Below are positions 46,934 through 57,512 of a stretch of 64,000 nucleotides of DNA, piece after piece (the first letter of the stretch is position 1; the number at the start of each line of letters is the position of its first letter). This stretch comes from Bombella dulcis (GTDB taxonomy: Bacteria > Pseudomonadota > Alphaproteobacteria > Acetobacterales > Acetobacteraceae): contig NZ_JANIDV010000004.1 in NCBI RefSeq assembly GCF_026385505.1, positions 62,001-126,000 on the forward strand, given 5' to 3'. Below the pieces are notes generated by a model that saw nothing but the letters and a program-made list of their open reading frames with translations, was not told the origin of the DNA and made no database searches. A program made the translations under genes and the position numbers.

Positions 46934-49900
46934 GTGAATCCCTCACGTCTCTTCATCGAACGCCCCGTTGCCACCAGCCTGCTCATGCTGGCCATCATGC
47001 TGGCTGGCGTGCTGGGCTATCTCTTCCTCCCCCTGTCCGCCCTGCCGGAAGTGGAATACCCCACCATCACGGTTTCCACCTTCTATCCCGGTGCCAGCCC
47101 GGACGTGATGAGCACCTCCATCACGGCCCCGCTGGAGACACAGCTGGGCCAGATGGCCGGGCTGGACCAGATGACATCCCAGTCCTCCGGCGGGGCCTCC
47201 GTCATCACGCTGCGTTTCAAGCTGAACATGAAGATGGACATTGCCGAGCAGGAAGTGCAGGCAGCCATCAACAATGTCGGCTCCCTTCTGCCCAACGATC
47301 TTCCGGCACCACCGATCTACGCCAAGGTCAACCCGGCTGACACGCCCGTCATGACACTGGGAATCACCTCCCGCATCATGCCGCTGCCGGAGGTGGAGGA
47401 TTACGTCAACACGCGGCTGGAACAGAAGATCAGCCAGATTTCCGGCGTCGGGCTGGTCACGCTCTCCGGCGGCAACCGCAAGGCCTACCGGGTGCAGATC
47501 AACGTGCCCAAGCTGACATCCTACGGCATTGCACTGGATACGGTACGGACCATCATCGGCACGGTGAACGTCAATTCCCCGACCGGAACATTCGATGGCC
47601 CCCAGCACGCCACCTCCCTGCGGATTGACGGGCAGATACAGTCCGTCGGACAGCTGATGAATCAGGTCATCGCCTACCAGAATAACGGGCCGATCCGCCT
47701 GCGGGATGTCGGACGTGTCGTGGAAGGGGCGGAGAACAGCCAGCTTGCCGCATGGGCCAACAAAACACCGGCCCTGATCCTCAACATCCAGCGTCAGCCG
47801 GGGGCCAATGTCATTGCCGTGGCGGACAACGTACGGGCCATCCTGCCCCGCCTGAAGCAGGACCTGCCACCGGGCATCGACATCATTCCGCTGACGGACC
47901 GGACAACCACCATCCGGGCTTCCGTCAAGGATGTGGGGTTCGAGCTGGTCCTGGCCATGCTGCTCGTGGTGGGGGTCATTTTCGTCTTCCTCTGCAACGT
48001 CCCGGCCACCATCATCCCCGGCCTGTCCGTTCCCCTGTCGCTGATCGGCACCCTGTCGGCCATGTACATGCTGGGTTTCTCGCTGGACAATCTGTCCCTC
48101 ATGTCCCTGACCATCGCCTCCGGCTTCGTGGTGGATGATGCGATCGTGGTCATCGAGAACATTTCCCGTTTCGTGGAGGCCGGAGAGGATCGCTACAGCG
48201 CGGCCCTGAAGGGGGCAAAGGAAATCGGCTTCACCATCATCTCCCTGACCGTGTCGCTGATTGCCGTGCTCATTCCCCTGCTCTTCATGAGTGACGTGGT
48301 GGGGCGTCTCTTCCATGAATTCGCTATGACACTGGCCATCACCATCAGCATCTCGGCCCTTGTCTCCATCACGCTCGTCCCCATGATGTGCGCCCGCATG
48401 CTGACCGAGCGCAGAACCGACAGAGACGGCCAGCCGCGGAAGAAACCCAGCCGTCTGGCCGGATTTGCCCGGAAGACCAACCAGCTCATGGACTGGTGCA
48501 TCAGCCACTATGACCGTGCCCTGAATGTGGTCCTCCGCCACCAGCCCCTGACCCTGCTGACCACACTGGCCAGCATCGTCCTGACGGGCGTACTGGCATG
48601 GTCCATCCCCAAAGGCTTCTTCCCGCCGCAGGATACCGGCGTCATCCAGGGCATTTCCGTCATGCCCGCCAACATCTCCTTTGAAGGCATGAAAAAGAAA
48701 CAGGCCGAGCTGGGGGCACGCCTCATCAATGACCCGGATGTCGTCAGCCTGTCCTCCTTCATCGGCATTGACGGGCAGAACATGACGCTCAATTCCGGCC
48801 GCTTCCTCATCAATCTCAGGCCACAGGAAAAGCGGACCAGCTCACTGGCTGCCATCCAGGCACGGCTGGAGAAAGAGGCCGTGACCCTGCCCGGCGTTCA
48901 TCTCTATACCCAGCCCGTACAGGACCTCTCTCTGGAATCTTCCGTCTCGGCCATGCAGTACCAGTTCATGCTCGAGACACCCGATTATGGTGATTTCGCC
49001 CTCTGGGTACCCCGCTTCCTCGATGCCGTGAAACATGAACCCTCACTGAGCGGCATCACCTCCGACCTTCAGGCGGACGGGCTGACGGCCATGCTCACGC
49101 TGGACCGCACGAACGGTGCCCGCTATTCCATCACGCCGCAGACAGTCGACAACCTGCTTTATGACAGTTTCGGCCAGCGGCAGGTCTCCACCATCTATAC
49201 GCAGTCCAACCAGTACCGTGTCATTCTGGAGACCGACCCCCGCTTCCAGACGCATGAAAGCAGCCTGTCCCAGCTTTACCTCCCCGGCATTTCCTCCGAG
49301 GCCGGTGGCAGCACGAGCGGCCCCAGCCGCCAGCCCACATCAGGGCTTGTCCCCCTTCTTCAGGTCACAAACCTGACCCGCATCGTCTCGCCACTGCTCA
49401 TCACCCATTATGGCCAGTTCCCCGCCACGACCATTTCCTTCAACGTAGCCCCGCATCACGCTCTGGGTGAAGCCACGACAGCCATCGAGCATATCCGTGA
49501 GAAGATCGGTCTGCCCGCCACATTCCAGACGGCCTTCCAGGGGACGGCCGCCGCCTTCCAGAACTCCCTGAGAAATGAGGTGGGGCTGGTCGTGGCGGCT
49601 CTCGTGGCTGTCTATATCGTACTGGGTGTCCTGTATGAGAGCTTCATTCACCCGGTGACCATCCTCTCCACCCTGCCCTCCGCAGCCATCGGGGCACTGC
49701 TGGGGCTGTACGGGTTCGGCATGCCGCTGGACATCATGGGCATCATCGGAATCGTGCTGCTGATCGGCATTGTGAAGAAAAACGCCATCATGATGATCGA
49801 CTTTGCCCTCCAGGCAGAGCGTCAGGATGGCCTTCCCCCGCTTGAGGCCATCCGTCAGGCCGCCCTGCTGCGGTTCCGTCCGATCCTCATGACGACCCTT

Positions 49901-50125
49901 GCCGCCCTCTTCGGGGCACTGCCGCTGCTGCTCAGTGAAGGCACGGGGGCCGAACTGCGCCGTCCCCTGGGGGTCGCCATCGTCTTCGGGCTGATGCTCT
50001 CCCAGCTTCTCACCCTCTTCACCACGCCGGTCATCTATCTTTTCATGAACCAGTGCAGCCTGGCGGTGAAGGGCCTCATCGGCAGACGCTTCAGCGGGAA
50101 TGGTCTTCCTGCTGATACACAGTGA
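46934..50125 (+). CDS. RND efflux pump subunit, MdtB-like
   Basis: A 1063-residue HAE1/MdtB-type proton-driven pump with GTG start. Features are RPVATSLLMLAIMLAGVLGY in the first membrane span, two large periplasmic loops (about 40-330 and 560-860), and twelve spans in all. The proton-relay aspartates are in GFVVDDAIVVIENI (TM4) near residue 400. In the MdtABC system two different pump proteins assemble together; the next gene is the second. Substrates cannot be read from sequence. Confidence 0.92.
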   Translation: MNPSRLFIERPVATSLLMLAIMLAGVLGYLFLPLSALPEVEYPTITVSTFYPGASPDVMSTSITAPLETQLGQMAGLDQMTSQSSGGASVITLRFKLNMKMDIAEQEVQAAINNVGSLLPNDLPAPPIYAKVNPADTPVMTLGITSRIMPLPEVEDYVNTRLEQKISQISGVGLVTLSGGNRKAYRVQINVPKLTSYGIALDTVRTIIGTVNVNSPTGTFDGPQHATSLRIDGQIQSVGQLMNQVIAYQNNGPIRLRDVGRVVEGAENSQLAAWANKTPALILNIQRQPGANVIAVADNVRAILPRLKQDLPPGIDIIPLTDRTTTIRASVKDVGFELVLAMLLVVGVIFVFLCNVPATIIPGLSVPLSLIGTLSAMYMLGFSLDNLSLMSLTIASGFVVDDAIVVIENISRFVEAGEDRYSAALKGAKEIGFTIISLTVSLIAVLIPLLFMSDVVGRLFHEFAMTLAITISISALVSITLVPMMCARMLTERRTDRDGQPRKKPSRLAGFARKTNQLMDWCISHYDRALNVVLRHQPLTLLTTLASIVLTGVLAWSIPKGFFPPQDTGVIQGISVMPANISFEGMKKKQAELGARLINDPDVVSLSSFIGIDGQNMTLNSGRFLINLRPQEKRTSSLAAIQARLEKEAVTLPGVHLYTQPVQDLSLESSVSAMQYQFMLETPDYGDFALWVPRFLDAVKHEPSLSGITSDLQADGLTAMLTLDRTNGARYSITPQTVDNLLYDSFGQRQVSTIYTQSNQYRVILETDPRFQTHESSLSQLYLPGISSEAGGSTSGPSRQPTSGLVPLLQVTNLTRIVSPLLITHYGQFPATTISFNVAPHHALGEATTAIEHIREKIGLPATFQTAFQGTAAAFQNSLRNEVGLVVAALVAVYIVLGVLYESFIHPVTILSTLPSAAIGALLGLYGFGMPLDIMGIIGIVLLIGIVKKNAIMMIDFALQAERQDGLPPLEAIRQAALLRFRPILMTTLAALFGALPLLLSEGTGAELRRPLGVAIVFGLMLSQLLTLFTTPVIYLFMNQCSLAVKGLIGRRFSGNGLPADTQ

Positions 50126-53100
50126 CGCTGATACGTCTCTTCGTCACACGGCCTGTTGGCACGGGCCTCATGACGCTGGCCATGTTTCTGGCCGGCTGTA
50201 TCGGTTATCTGAATCTCCCCGTCTCTGACCTGCCGAATGTCGATTTCCCGGTTGTCATGGTCATTGCCAACCAGCCGGGCGGCTCCCCTTCCGAAATCGC
50301 CAGCACGATTGCCGAACCGCTTGAACGCCATCTGGGAGCCATTGCCGGAATAAGGGAGATCACCTCCCAGTCCACCGTGAACCAGACCCGGATTCTTCTC
50401 CAGTTCGATCTCTCACGGAACATCGACAGTGCCGCAAGAGACGTCCAGTCCTCCCTGCGGGCGGCCCGACAGGACCTGCCCACAACCTTGCGCAGCGACC
50501 CCAGCTACATGAAGGCCAATGCGAACGGGCCACCCATCATGGTCCTGACGCTCACCTCCTCCACACGCACCCCCCAGCAGCTCTATGATTTCGCCAACAA
50601 TGTCATCATGCCCGGTCTCAGTCAGGTGGAAGGCGTGGGCAATGTGGACATTCATGGCAGTGCCCTTCCTGCCGTGCGGGTGGAAATCAACCCGCTGCGT
50701 CTTTTCCGCTATGGCATCGGCTTCGAGGACATCCGGGCGGCCCTGACCTCCGCCAACGCCCATACGCCCAAGGGCTTCATCGAGCTTCAGGGCACGCGCC
50801 TCATTCTGGCCACCAACGATCAGGCCACCGAGGCCAGTGCCTATCGGTCACTCGTTGTCGCCTACCGCAACGGCCAGCCTGTCCGCCTCTCCGACGTGGC
50901 AGACGTGGTGGACAGTGCCGAAGACCTCCGTCAGGCCGGTTACGTCAACGGCGAACCGGACATCATCTGTACCGTCTACCCCCAGAGCGGGGCCAACGTC
51001 ATCCAGACAACCGATGAGCTGAAGGCCCGCCTGCCCACCCTGCGGGCAGCCCTGCCGGGCAACACGCAGCTGGACCTCCAGCTGGATCGTTCCGTCACCA
51101 TACGGGCCTCTCTTGCCGATACACAGCGGACCCTCATTCTGGCCGTCATGCTGGTCGTGCTGGTCGTACTGCTTTTCCTCAGGGATGCCGTCTCCGTCCT
51201 CATCCCGGCTGTTGTCGTTCCCACCTCCATCGTCACCACCTTTGCCCTGATGCAGCTGCTGGGGTACCAGCTCGACATCATGTCGCTCATGGCCCTGACC
51301 ATCGTGACCGGCTTTGTCGTGGATGACGCCATTGTCGTGCTGGAAAACATCACCCGCCACCGGGAAATGGGCAAACCCGCCCGACAGGCCGCCATAGACG
51401 GGACAGGGGAAGTCATCTTCACCGTCATTTCCATCACGCTGTCCCTGATCGTGGTCTTCGTGCCCATCCTGCTCATGGAAGGCATCTCCGGCCTGTTCTT
51501 CCATGAATTCGCCATGACGATCATTCTGGCACTCTGTGTCTCCATGATGCTGTCCCTCAGCCTGACCCCCATGCTCAGTACCCTGCTTTTCTCCACGAAG
51601 GAACGCCTGCCCCAGTCCGGCTCAGGCCCTCTCCGGCGTGGCCTGAGCTGGTGCGGTGACAGGCTGGACCGGGGCTTCCAGCACCTGGCGGCGGGTTACA
51701 TGCGGTCACTCCATGCCGTGATGCGCCATCCGGTGCCTGTGCTGCTTTCCCTGCCGCTCAGTCTGGTTCTGGCAGGCTGGCTCTTTACCACTCTGCCCAA
51801 GGAGCTTTTTCCCCAGCAGGATGAGAGCATGATCATGGGGCGGCTGGTGGCGGATCAGGACATTTCCTTCCATGCCCTTCAGGCCCTGACCATCCGGGTG
51901 GAAAAACGGCTGGCAAAAGACCCGGACATCGTCAGTGTCATCGGGGGCCTCGGCAAGCGGTCCGCCAATTCCGTGAACCTGTTCGTCACGCTGAAACCGA
52001 AAAGCGAGCGGCCGCACGACATCTCCGTCACCATCAACCGGCTCAACCATATCTTCCACCGCAAGGCCGGTTTCTCCATCCGGCTGCGCCTACCCAGCAT
52101 GATTGGTGGTGGAGCACGCTCGACAGATGGGGCCTACCAGTACAGCCTTCAGGGCAACTCGGCTGAAGAGCTGTACCAGTGGACGCCCCGGATCGTGGAG
52201 GCCCTCTCCCATCTGCCCATGCTGGCAGACGTGACCTCCGACATGGAACAGGGCGGCCAGGGCATCACGCTGGCCATCACCCGTGATCTGGAAGCCCGTT
52301 ACAACATCACGCCCCAGCTGGTCAGCAATGCCCTTTATGATGCCTTCGGCCAGCGGGCGGCTTCCGTCATTTACGGACCACTCAACCAGTATCGTGTCAT
52401 CATGGAAGCCGCCCCCACCTTCTGGGCCGATCCAGCCTTTCTGGAGCAGATGCGTGTCAGCGTCACGGGTGGAACCGCCAACGGGGCCTATGCCTCCAAC
52501 AATATCCGGGTACGGGCCAGTGCGGCGTCCGCCACCCTGTCCCAGAGCCAGCTTTCCTACATGAACTCCGTAGCCAATGCGCTGGCTGGAGGGAAATCGG
52601 CATCCAACGGGTCCGCCGTCACCACCAGAAGCGAGACGATGGTGCCCCTGCCACTTCTGGGGCCACTGCGCCCCGTCAATGCCCCGCTTTCCGTCAATCA
52701 TCAGGGGCAGTTTGTCGCCACGACCATTTCCTTCAATCTGGCACCGGGGGCCTCTCTGGGGCCAGCCATACAGGCCGTGGACGCAACCATGATCCGCCTG
52801 CACCTCCCCAGTGACATACAAGGCGGTTTCACCGGCAATGCGGCCAACCTCAAGAAATCCGTCAGCCGGGAGCCACTGCTCATCCTTGCCGCTCTGGTGG
52901 CTGTCTATGTCGTGCTGGGCATCCTGTATGAAAGCCTGATCCATCCACTGACCATTCTCTCCACCCTGCCTTCGGCAGGCGTTGGTGCTCTCCTGGCCGT
53001 GGCCATTTTCGGCCAGCCTTTCTCGCTCCTGACCCTGATTGGCGTCATTCTGCTCATCGGCATCGTGAAAAAGAACGCCATCATGCTGATCGATTTCGCC

Positions 53101-53385
53101 ACCCATGCCCGCCATCAGGGAAAAAATGCAGAAGACGCCATTCTGGATGCCAGCCATCTGCGCTTCCGCCCCATTCTCATGACAACCTTTGCAGCGGCCC
53201 TAGGAGCTGTTCCCCTGCTCATTGAGGGCGATTACGGCAGTGAAATGCGCCAGCCTCTCGGCCTGTCCATTCTTGGTGGACTCTGCCTCAGCCAGCTGCT
53301 GACCCTCTATACAACCCCTGTCGTCTATCTCTCACTCGACCGGCTGAGCCAAATAGAAAAAGCACCATTTATCAGAAAGTTATAA
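50122..53385 (+). CDS. RND efflux pump subunit, MdtC-like
   Basis: A 1087-residue partner of the preceding pump. It starts at GTG 50122, overlapping the previous stop as GTGA. TM1 is TGLMTLAMFLAGCIGYLNLPVSDLPNVDFPVV. The TM4 aspartates are in GFVVDDAIVVLENITR. The second half repeats the layout (LIGVILLIGIVKKNAIMLIDFA). The C-terminal periplasmic loop has a Ser/Asn-rich insert near residues 790-850 (SAASATLSQSQLSYMNSVANALAGG) that makes it slightly longer than usual. Confidence 0.92.
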   Translation: MTLIRLFVTRPVGTGLMTLAMFLAGCIGYLNLPVSDLPNVDFPVVMVIANQPGGSPSEIASTIAEPLERHLGAIAGIREITSQSTVNQTRILLQFDLSRNIDSAARDVQSSLRAARQDLPTTLRSDPSYMKANANGPPIMVLTLTSSTRTPQQLYDFANNVIMPGLSQVEGVGNVDIHGSALPAVRVEINPLRLFRYGIGFEDIRAALTSANAHTPKGFIELQGTRLILATNDQATEASAYRSLVVAYRNGQPVRLSDVADVVDSAEDLRQAGYVNGEPDIICTVYPQSGANVIQTTDELKARLPTLRAALPGNTQLDLQLDRSVTIRASLADTQRTLILAVMLVVLVVLLFLRDAVSVLIPAVVVPTSIVTTFALMQLLGYQLDIMSLMALTIVTGFVVDDAIVVLENITRHREMGKPARQAAIDGTGEVIFTVISITLSLIVVFVPILLMEGISGLFFHEFAMTIILALCVSMMLSLSLTPMLSTLLFSTKERLPQSGSGPLRRGLSWCGDRLDRGFQHLAAGYMRSLHAVMRHPVPVLLSLPLSLVLAGWLFTTLPKELFPQQDESMIMGRLVADQDISFHALQALTIRVEKRLAKDPDIVSVIGGLGKRSANSVNLFVTLKPKSERPHDISVTINRLNHIFHRKAGFSIRLRLPSMIGGGARSTDGAYQYSLQGNSAEELYQWTPRIVEALSHLPMLADVTSDMEQGGQGITLAITRDLEARYNITPQLVSNALYDAFGQRAASVIYGPLNQYRVIMEAAPTFWADPAFLEQMRVSVTGGTANGAYASNNIRVRASAASATLSQSQLSYMNSVANALAGGKSASNGSAVTTRSETMVPLPLLGPLRPVNAPLSVNHQGQFVATTISFNLAPGASLGPAIQAVDATMIRLHLPSDIQGGFTGNAANLKKSVSREPLLILAALVAVYVVLGILYESLIHPLTILSTLPSAGVGALLAVAIFGQPFSLLTLIGVILLIGIVKKNAIMLIDFATHARHQGKNAEDAILDASHLRFRPILMTTFAAALGAVPLLIEGDYGSEMRQPLGLSILGGLCLSQLLTLYTTPVVYLSLDRLSQIEKAPFIRKL

Positions 53386-53523
53386 GCCGATCCATCAAAT
53401 CAGATAAGCTATTTTTCTAATTCTAGGTACCGACGACCACCTCATCATGACAGAGGAATAAATACCATCCGTTAGTAAACTTTTTTAAGAAGTAATAATG
53501 ATAAAAAATCTCCTACCATCTGG

Positions 53524-53529
53524 TATAGT
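53524..53529 (+). promoter_or_regulatory. Possible extended -10 promoter for the outer-membrane channel gene
   Basis: TGGTATAGT at 53521-53529 fits an extended -10 (TGN-TATAGT) in an AT-rich 186-bp gap. No convincing -35 is seen. It would allow the channel gene to be expressed separately from the pump genes. Confidence 0.3.
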
Positions 53530-53571
53530 GCCCTACGATGCAGAAAATCTTTCACCCATCATAACATCCGG

Positions 53572-55098
53572 ATGTTCATGTCGTTCCCCTTTCGTGCTGT
53601 TTGCACCGCCGCCCTGACAACAGGCCTGCTCGCCACACTGGGAGGCTGTATGGTCGGGCCAGACTACCATAGACCCAAGGCGATCATCTCAGCCCGCTTC
53701 AAGGAAGCTCCCCCGCCCACCGGCTGGGAAAAGGCCAACCCGGCCATGAGCAACATGCCCAAGGGAGACTGGTGGCGGGTCTTCAATGATCCGACACTGA
53801 ACCAGCTGGAGGAGCAAGTTGCCAGCTCCAACCAAAGCCTGAAACAGTATGAGGCGCAGTACCGCAAGGCACGGGCCATGATCGACTCCGTGCGGGCCAG
53901 CCTCTTCCCGACCCTCAACGGCAAATTCGGCTTCAACCGCAACTCCAGCGGGGGGAGGACCATCAGCGGGCTGAATGCCGAACCGCACACCTTCACCACC
54001 ACGACCAACACCTGGACGATGGGCCCCAGTGCGAGCTGGACGATCGACGTCTGGGGCATGATCCGGCGTCAGATAGAACAGCAGGTCAGTTCCGCCCAGT
54101 CCAGCGCAGCACTGATGGCTAACATGCAGCTCTCCTACCAGCTGGAACTGGCCACGGACTACATGAACCTGCGCTATCAGGACAGCCTGATAGACCTGTT
54201 TGAGCGCAATGTGGGCCTCTACAAGCACAATCTTGAAATTCTCAGCAACCAACTGGCAGCAGGCGTTGCTGACCCGACCAGTGTCCTCCAGGCCAAATAT
54301 CAGCTGCAATCCACACAGGCGAGCCTCTCCAACGCCCATGTGGCCCGTGCCCAGTATGAACACGCCATTGCCGTGCTGATCGGCCGTCCGCCGGCTGACC
54401 TGACCATCCAGCACGCACCTCTGCCCTCCACCCTGCCGCCCATTCCCCGCTTCCTGCCCTCTGATCTGCTCCAGAGACGCCCGGACATTGCTCAGGCTGA
54501 ACGGGAGATGGAGGGTTACAATGCGGAGATCGGCTACGAGATCGGAGCCTTCTACCCGCAGATCACACTGTCAGCCAGTTATGGCTATAGCGGTAACCCG
54601 CTGGAGCATCTGATCCAGCTTGCCACCCGTACATGGTCTCTCGGAGCCGCCGCCAGCGAGACCCTCTTCAATGGTGGTGCCCGCTCGGCCGCCGTGCGGG
54701 AAGCTGAGGCTGACTATGACAATTCCGTAGCCAATTACCGGCAGGTTGTCCTGAAGGCCCTGCAGGATACGGAGGATCAGCTTTCCAACCTGCATTATCT
54801 GGGCGACCAGATGACGTACCAGAATCAGGCCGTGGACAGTGCCCAGAAAGCTGTGGAAGTCTCCATGAATGAGTATCTGGCCGGAACGCAGATTTATACC
54901 ACCGTCATCTCAGCACAGCAGATGGCCCTGCAATATGAAGAAACACGCCTGCAGATACAGCAGCAACGCCTCATAAGCGTCATCCGCCTCATCACCGACA
55001 TTGGCGGCGGCTGGGATACGAGCCAGCTACCCTCCAAGGATTCTCTCCAGACTGACAACCCGTTCGTGCCCAGCTTCATCCAGAAAGACAAGAACTGA
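53572..55098 (+). CDS. Outer-membrane efflux lipoprotein, NodT/OprM type
   Basis: A 508-residue TolC-like channel. A lipoprotein signal ends in the lipobox LGGC with Cys26 (counted from ATG 53572; Met3 at 53578 is an alternative start). The mature protein starts MVGPDYHRP, typical of the NodT family. Two homologous halves follow, each with long helices and barrel strands (for example FFPTLNGKFGFNRNSS- and GAFYPQITLSASYGYSGN-like segments), and GVADPTSVLQAKYQLQSTQ lies between. It completes the tripartite pump with the three upstream proteins. It ends before a strong terminator. Confidence 0.92.
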   Translation: MFMSFPFRAVCTAALTTGLLATLGGCMVGPDYHRPKAIISARFKEAPPPTGWEKANPAMSNMPKGDWWRVFNDPTLNQLEEQVASSNQSLKQYEAQYRKARAMIDSVRASLFPTLNGKFGFNRNSSGGRTISGLNAEPHTFTTTTNTWTMGPSASWTIDVWGMIRRQIEQQVSSAQSSAALMANMQLSYQLELATDYMNLRYQDSLIDLFERNVGLYKHNLEILSNQLAAGVADPTSVLQAKYQLQSTQASLSNAHVARAQYEHAIAVLIGRPPADLTIQHAPLPSTLPPIPRFLPSDLLQRRPDIAQAEREMEGYNAEIGYEIGAFYPQITLSASYGYSGNPLEHLIQLATRTWSLGAAASETLFNGGARSAAVREAEADYDNSVANYRQVVLKALQDTEDQLSNLHYLGDQMTYQNQAVDSAQKAVEVSMNEYLAGTQIYTTVISAQQMALQYEETRLQIQQQRLISVIRLITDIGGGWDTSQLPSKDSLQTDNPFVPSFIQKDKN

Positions 55099-55110
55099 AG
55101 TTCCGGGCAC

Positions 55111-55152
55111 AAAAAAAGCACTTTTCTCCGCTCTGGAGGAAAGTGCTTTTTT
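55111..55152. terminator. Rho-independent terminator of the RND operon
   Basis: AAAAAAAGCACTTT (55111-55124), extended by TCTCC/GGAGGA, pairs with AAAGTGCTTTTTT (55140-55152). It is symmetrical, so it can stop transcription from either side. Confidence 0.92.
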
Positions 55153-55176
55153 GCTGAAGGGCAATGCCCCTCTGCT

Positions 55177-55347
55177 TCAGGAAGAAGACTTCTCCCGACA
55201 CGATGTTTTCTTTCGCCCCAGAAGCACCCCTACAAAAAAAGCAAACCCGGTCCATCCCCAGGGATGATCCATCACCAGGTCTTCGATTGCATCGGTCACC
55301 AGTCCACAGAATGGACGGCATGCATGTTTCAGATCATCAGAACTCAT
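55177..55347 (-). CDS. Small DUF883/ElaB-like membrane-anchored protein
   Basis: A 56-residue protein starting MSSDDLKHACRPFCGLVTDA (an 11-codon longer form starts at 55380). A single hydrophobic segment after WGWTGFAFFVGVLLGRKK resembles the C-terminal anchor of DUF883/YqjD-ElaB proteins, which tether to the membrane and sometimes bind ribosomes. AGGT seven bases upstream of the ATG may be the ribosome binding site. It lies between the RND terminator and the ribosomal-operon terminator on the minus strand. Confidence 0.45.
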   Translation of the reverse strand: MSSDDLKHACRPFCGLVTDAIEDLVMDHPWGWTGFAFFVGVLLGRKKTSCREKSSS

Positions 55348-55386
55348 GGCGTTACCTGCTTTTCTGTCGGGTACTCTCACCCCGTG

Positions 55387-55418
55387 AAAAAAGGCCGATG
55401 CCTGATGGCACCGACCTT
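55387..55418 (-). terminator. Terminator of the rpsM-rpsK-rpoA-rplQ operon
   Basis: On the minus strand AAAGGTCGGTGCC pairs with GGCATCGGCCTTT (one mismatch) around a four-base loop, followed by TTTTTT (A-run 55387-55392). It lies 28 bp past the rplQ stop. Confidence 0.9.
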
Positions 55419-55446
55419 TCCTTTATTCTCCTATTGGAGAAAAAGC

Positions 55447-55863
55447 TCAAGCAGCTTCCTGTTCTTCTGTCTGAACAGCACCGCTATCCTTGCCCTTGGC
55501 TTCAACATTGCGGTCGACCAACTCGATCACGGCCATGTCGGCATTGTCGCCGTAACGCACGCCAGCCTTCAGCACGCGGCTGTAGCCACCGGCACGGCTG
55601 GCGTAACGCTGACCCAGCTCGGAGAACAGCTTGGCAACGATGGCATCATCACGCAACTGCGCAAAAGCCTGACGGCGGGCATGAAGCGTGCCACGCTTTG
55701 CCAGTGTGATCAGCTTCTCGACAACCGGACGAAGCTCCTTGGCTTTCGGCAGTGTTGTGGAGATCTGCTCATGCTTGATGAGCGCAACAGCCATGTTGCG
55801 GAACATCGCAGCGCGATGAGTGGAGGTGACGCCAAGTTTACGTCCGCTCAGATTATGACGCAT
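55447..55863 (-). CDS. rplQ: 50S ribosomal protein L17
   Basis: A 138-residue protein with the L17 core [49 protein letters not shown] and [25 protein letters not shown]. The last ~18 residues are an acidic, glutamate-rich tail. It lies near the exit tunnel of the 50S subunit. Last gene of the alpha operon, directly after rpoA and before a strong terminator. Confidence 0.97.
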   Translation of the reverse strand: MRHNLSGRKLGVTSTHRAAMFRNMAVALIKHEQISTTLPKAKELRPVVEKLITLAKRGTLHARRQAFAQLRDDAIVAKLFSELGQRYASRAGGYSRVLKAGVRYGDNADMAVIELVDRNVEAKGKDSGAVQTEEQEAA

Positions 55864-55906
55864 TTTGTTTCCCTAATCCTTTACCCGAACTTCCCAGCCG
55901 GGGTTC

Positions 55907-56932
55907 TTAGAATGTCTCGTCAAGACGCCGGGCCAGATCGTCGATGCTCTCCGGCGGCCAGGCCGGGACATTCATCCCCAGCGACAGCCCCATGCCTGTG
56001 AGCACTTCCTTGATCTCATTCAGCGACTTACGACCAAAATTCGGAGTCCGCAACATTTCCTGCTCGCTCTTCTGCACCAGATCGCCAATATACACGATAT
56101 TGTCGTTCTTCAGGCAGTTTGCACTACGCACGGAAAGCTCAAGCTCATCCACCTTGCGCAGAAGGTGACGGCTGAACGGCAGATCATCCTGCGGCTCTTC
56201 ATTCTGAACCGGACGAGGCTCATCGAAGTTGATGAAGAGCTGGAGCTGATCCTGCATGATGCGGGCAGCCAGTGCCAGAGCATCTTCCGGAGTCACGACT
56301 CCGTTTGTCTCAACACTCAGCAGCAGCTTGTCATAGTCGGTGACCTGACCGACACGGGTCGGCTCCACCTTGTAGGAAACACGCTGCACCGGTGAATAGA
56401 TCGCATCAATGGGGATCAGGCCGATCGGGGCATCATCCGGACGGTTGGCAGAAGCAGGAACGTAGCCCTTGCCCATGTTCACCGTGAATTCCATGCCAAG
56501 CTTGACATCATCATCAAGCGTGCAGATCACCAGGTCCGGATTCATGATCTCAATGTCATGGCCCGTCTGAATCTGTCCGGCTGTCACCTCTCCCGGCCCT
56601 GTGGCCGTGAGAACCATACGCTTCGGCCCTTCACCATGCATCCGCAGAGCAAGCTGCTTCACGTTCAGCACGATGTCAGTCACATCCTCACGCACTCCCG
56701 CCACAGACGAGAACTCGTGAAGAACCCCATCAATCTGGATGGCCGTGACGGCAGCACCCTGAAGAGAGGAAAGAAGAATACGGCGCAGGGCATTGCCCAT
56801 TGTCAGGCCAAAGCCACGCTCGAGCGGCTCTGCAACAATGGTTGCCATGCGGGAAGGAACCGGGCCAGGCTCGACTTCAAGCTTCTCCGGTTTGATGAGA
56901 GACTGCCAATTTTTCTGGAGAACCAAGATCAT
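55907..56932 (-). CDS. rpoA: DNA-directed RNA polymerase subunit alpha
   Basis: A 341-residue subunit. The N-terminal dimerisation domain (residues 1-235) contains [40 protein letters not shown] sequence near 35-70. A flexible linker follows, then the C-terminal domain at about 260-335 ([40 protein letters not shown]), which contacts UP elements and activators. It nucleates assembly of RNA polymerase. The order rpsM-rpsK-rpoA-rplQ lacks rpsD, as usual in alphaproteobacteria. Confidence 0.98.
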   Translation of the reverse strand: MILVLQKNWQSLIKPEKLEVEPGPVPSRMATIVAEPLERGFGLTMGNALRRILLSSLQGAAVTAIQIDGVLHEFSSVAGVREDVTDIVLNVKQLALRMHGEGPKRMVLTATGPGEVTAGQIQTGHDIEIMNPDLVICTLDDDVKLGMEFTVNMGKGYVPASANRPDDAPIGLIPIDAIYSPVQRVSYKVEPTRVGQVTDYDKLLLSVETNGVVTPEDALALAARIMQDQLQLFINFDEPRPVQNEEPQDDLPFSRHLLRKVDELELSVRSANCLKNDNIVYIGDLVQKSEQEMLRTPNFGRKSLNEIKEVLTGMGLSLGMNVPAWPPESIDDLARRLDETF

Positions 56933-57069
56933 GGCCTTTCAAACAACGAAGCCCGCCACAGGATGGCGGTGCCAGGCCCGCACTTATCGTGCGGTACGAA
57001 CTCACCAAGGTCAATCTGGCTGCACCATCCATTCGTGACAGCCAGACCCACCAGTTTCAGGCGTCCAGA

Positions 57070-57462
57070 TCAGACGCGGCGACGCTTACGCGGACGGCAG
57101 CCATTGTGCGGGACCGGCGTCATGTCGCGGATGGATGTGATCGTGAACCCGACAGCCTGAAGGGCACGCAGTGCGCTCTCACGCCCTGAACCGGGACCGG
57201 AAACCTCGATCTCCAGTGTCTCCATGCCATGCTCACGAGCCTTGCGGCCAGCATCCTCGGCAGCCACCTGGGCAGCATACGGGGTGGACTTGCGGGAACC
57301 CTTGAAGCCCTGTGCGCCGGAGGAAGACCATGCGATAGCATTGCCCTGGGCATCAGCAATCGTGATCATCGTGTTGTTAAAGGTGGAAAGAACGTGAGCA
57401 ACACCAGAAATGATGTTTTTACGCTCCTTCTTACGGATACGCGGTGCGGCAGCCTTGGCCAT
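57070..57462 (-). CDS. rpsK: 30S ribosomal protein S11
   Basis: A 130-residue protein with the S11 signature stretches [45 protein letters not shown] and the C-terminal [19 protein letters not shown]. It sits on the platform of the 30S subunit near the mRNA exit. It lies between rpsM (50 bp) and rpoA (137 bp). Confidence 0.98.
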   Translation of the reverse strand: MAKAAAPRIRKKERKNIISGVAHVLSTFNNTMITIADAQGNAIAWSSSGAQGFKGSRKSTPYAAQVAAEDAGRKAREHGMETLEIEVSGPGSGRESALRALQAVGFTITSIRDMTPVPHNGCRPRKRRRV

Positions 57463-57512
57463 AATATGCTTGTCCTACTAAATCTGCGATAGCGTGAAAG
57501 AAGCGATGCCTA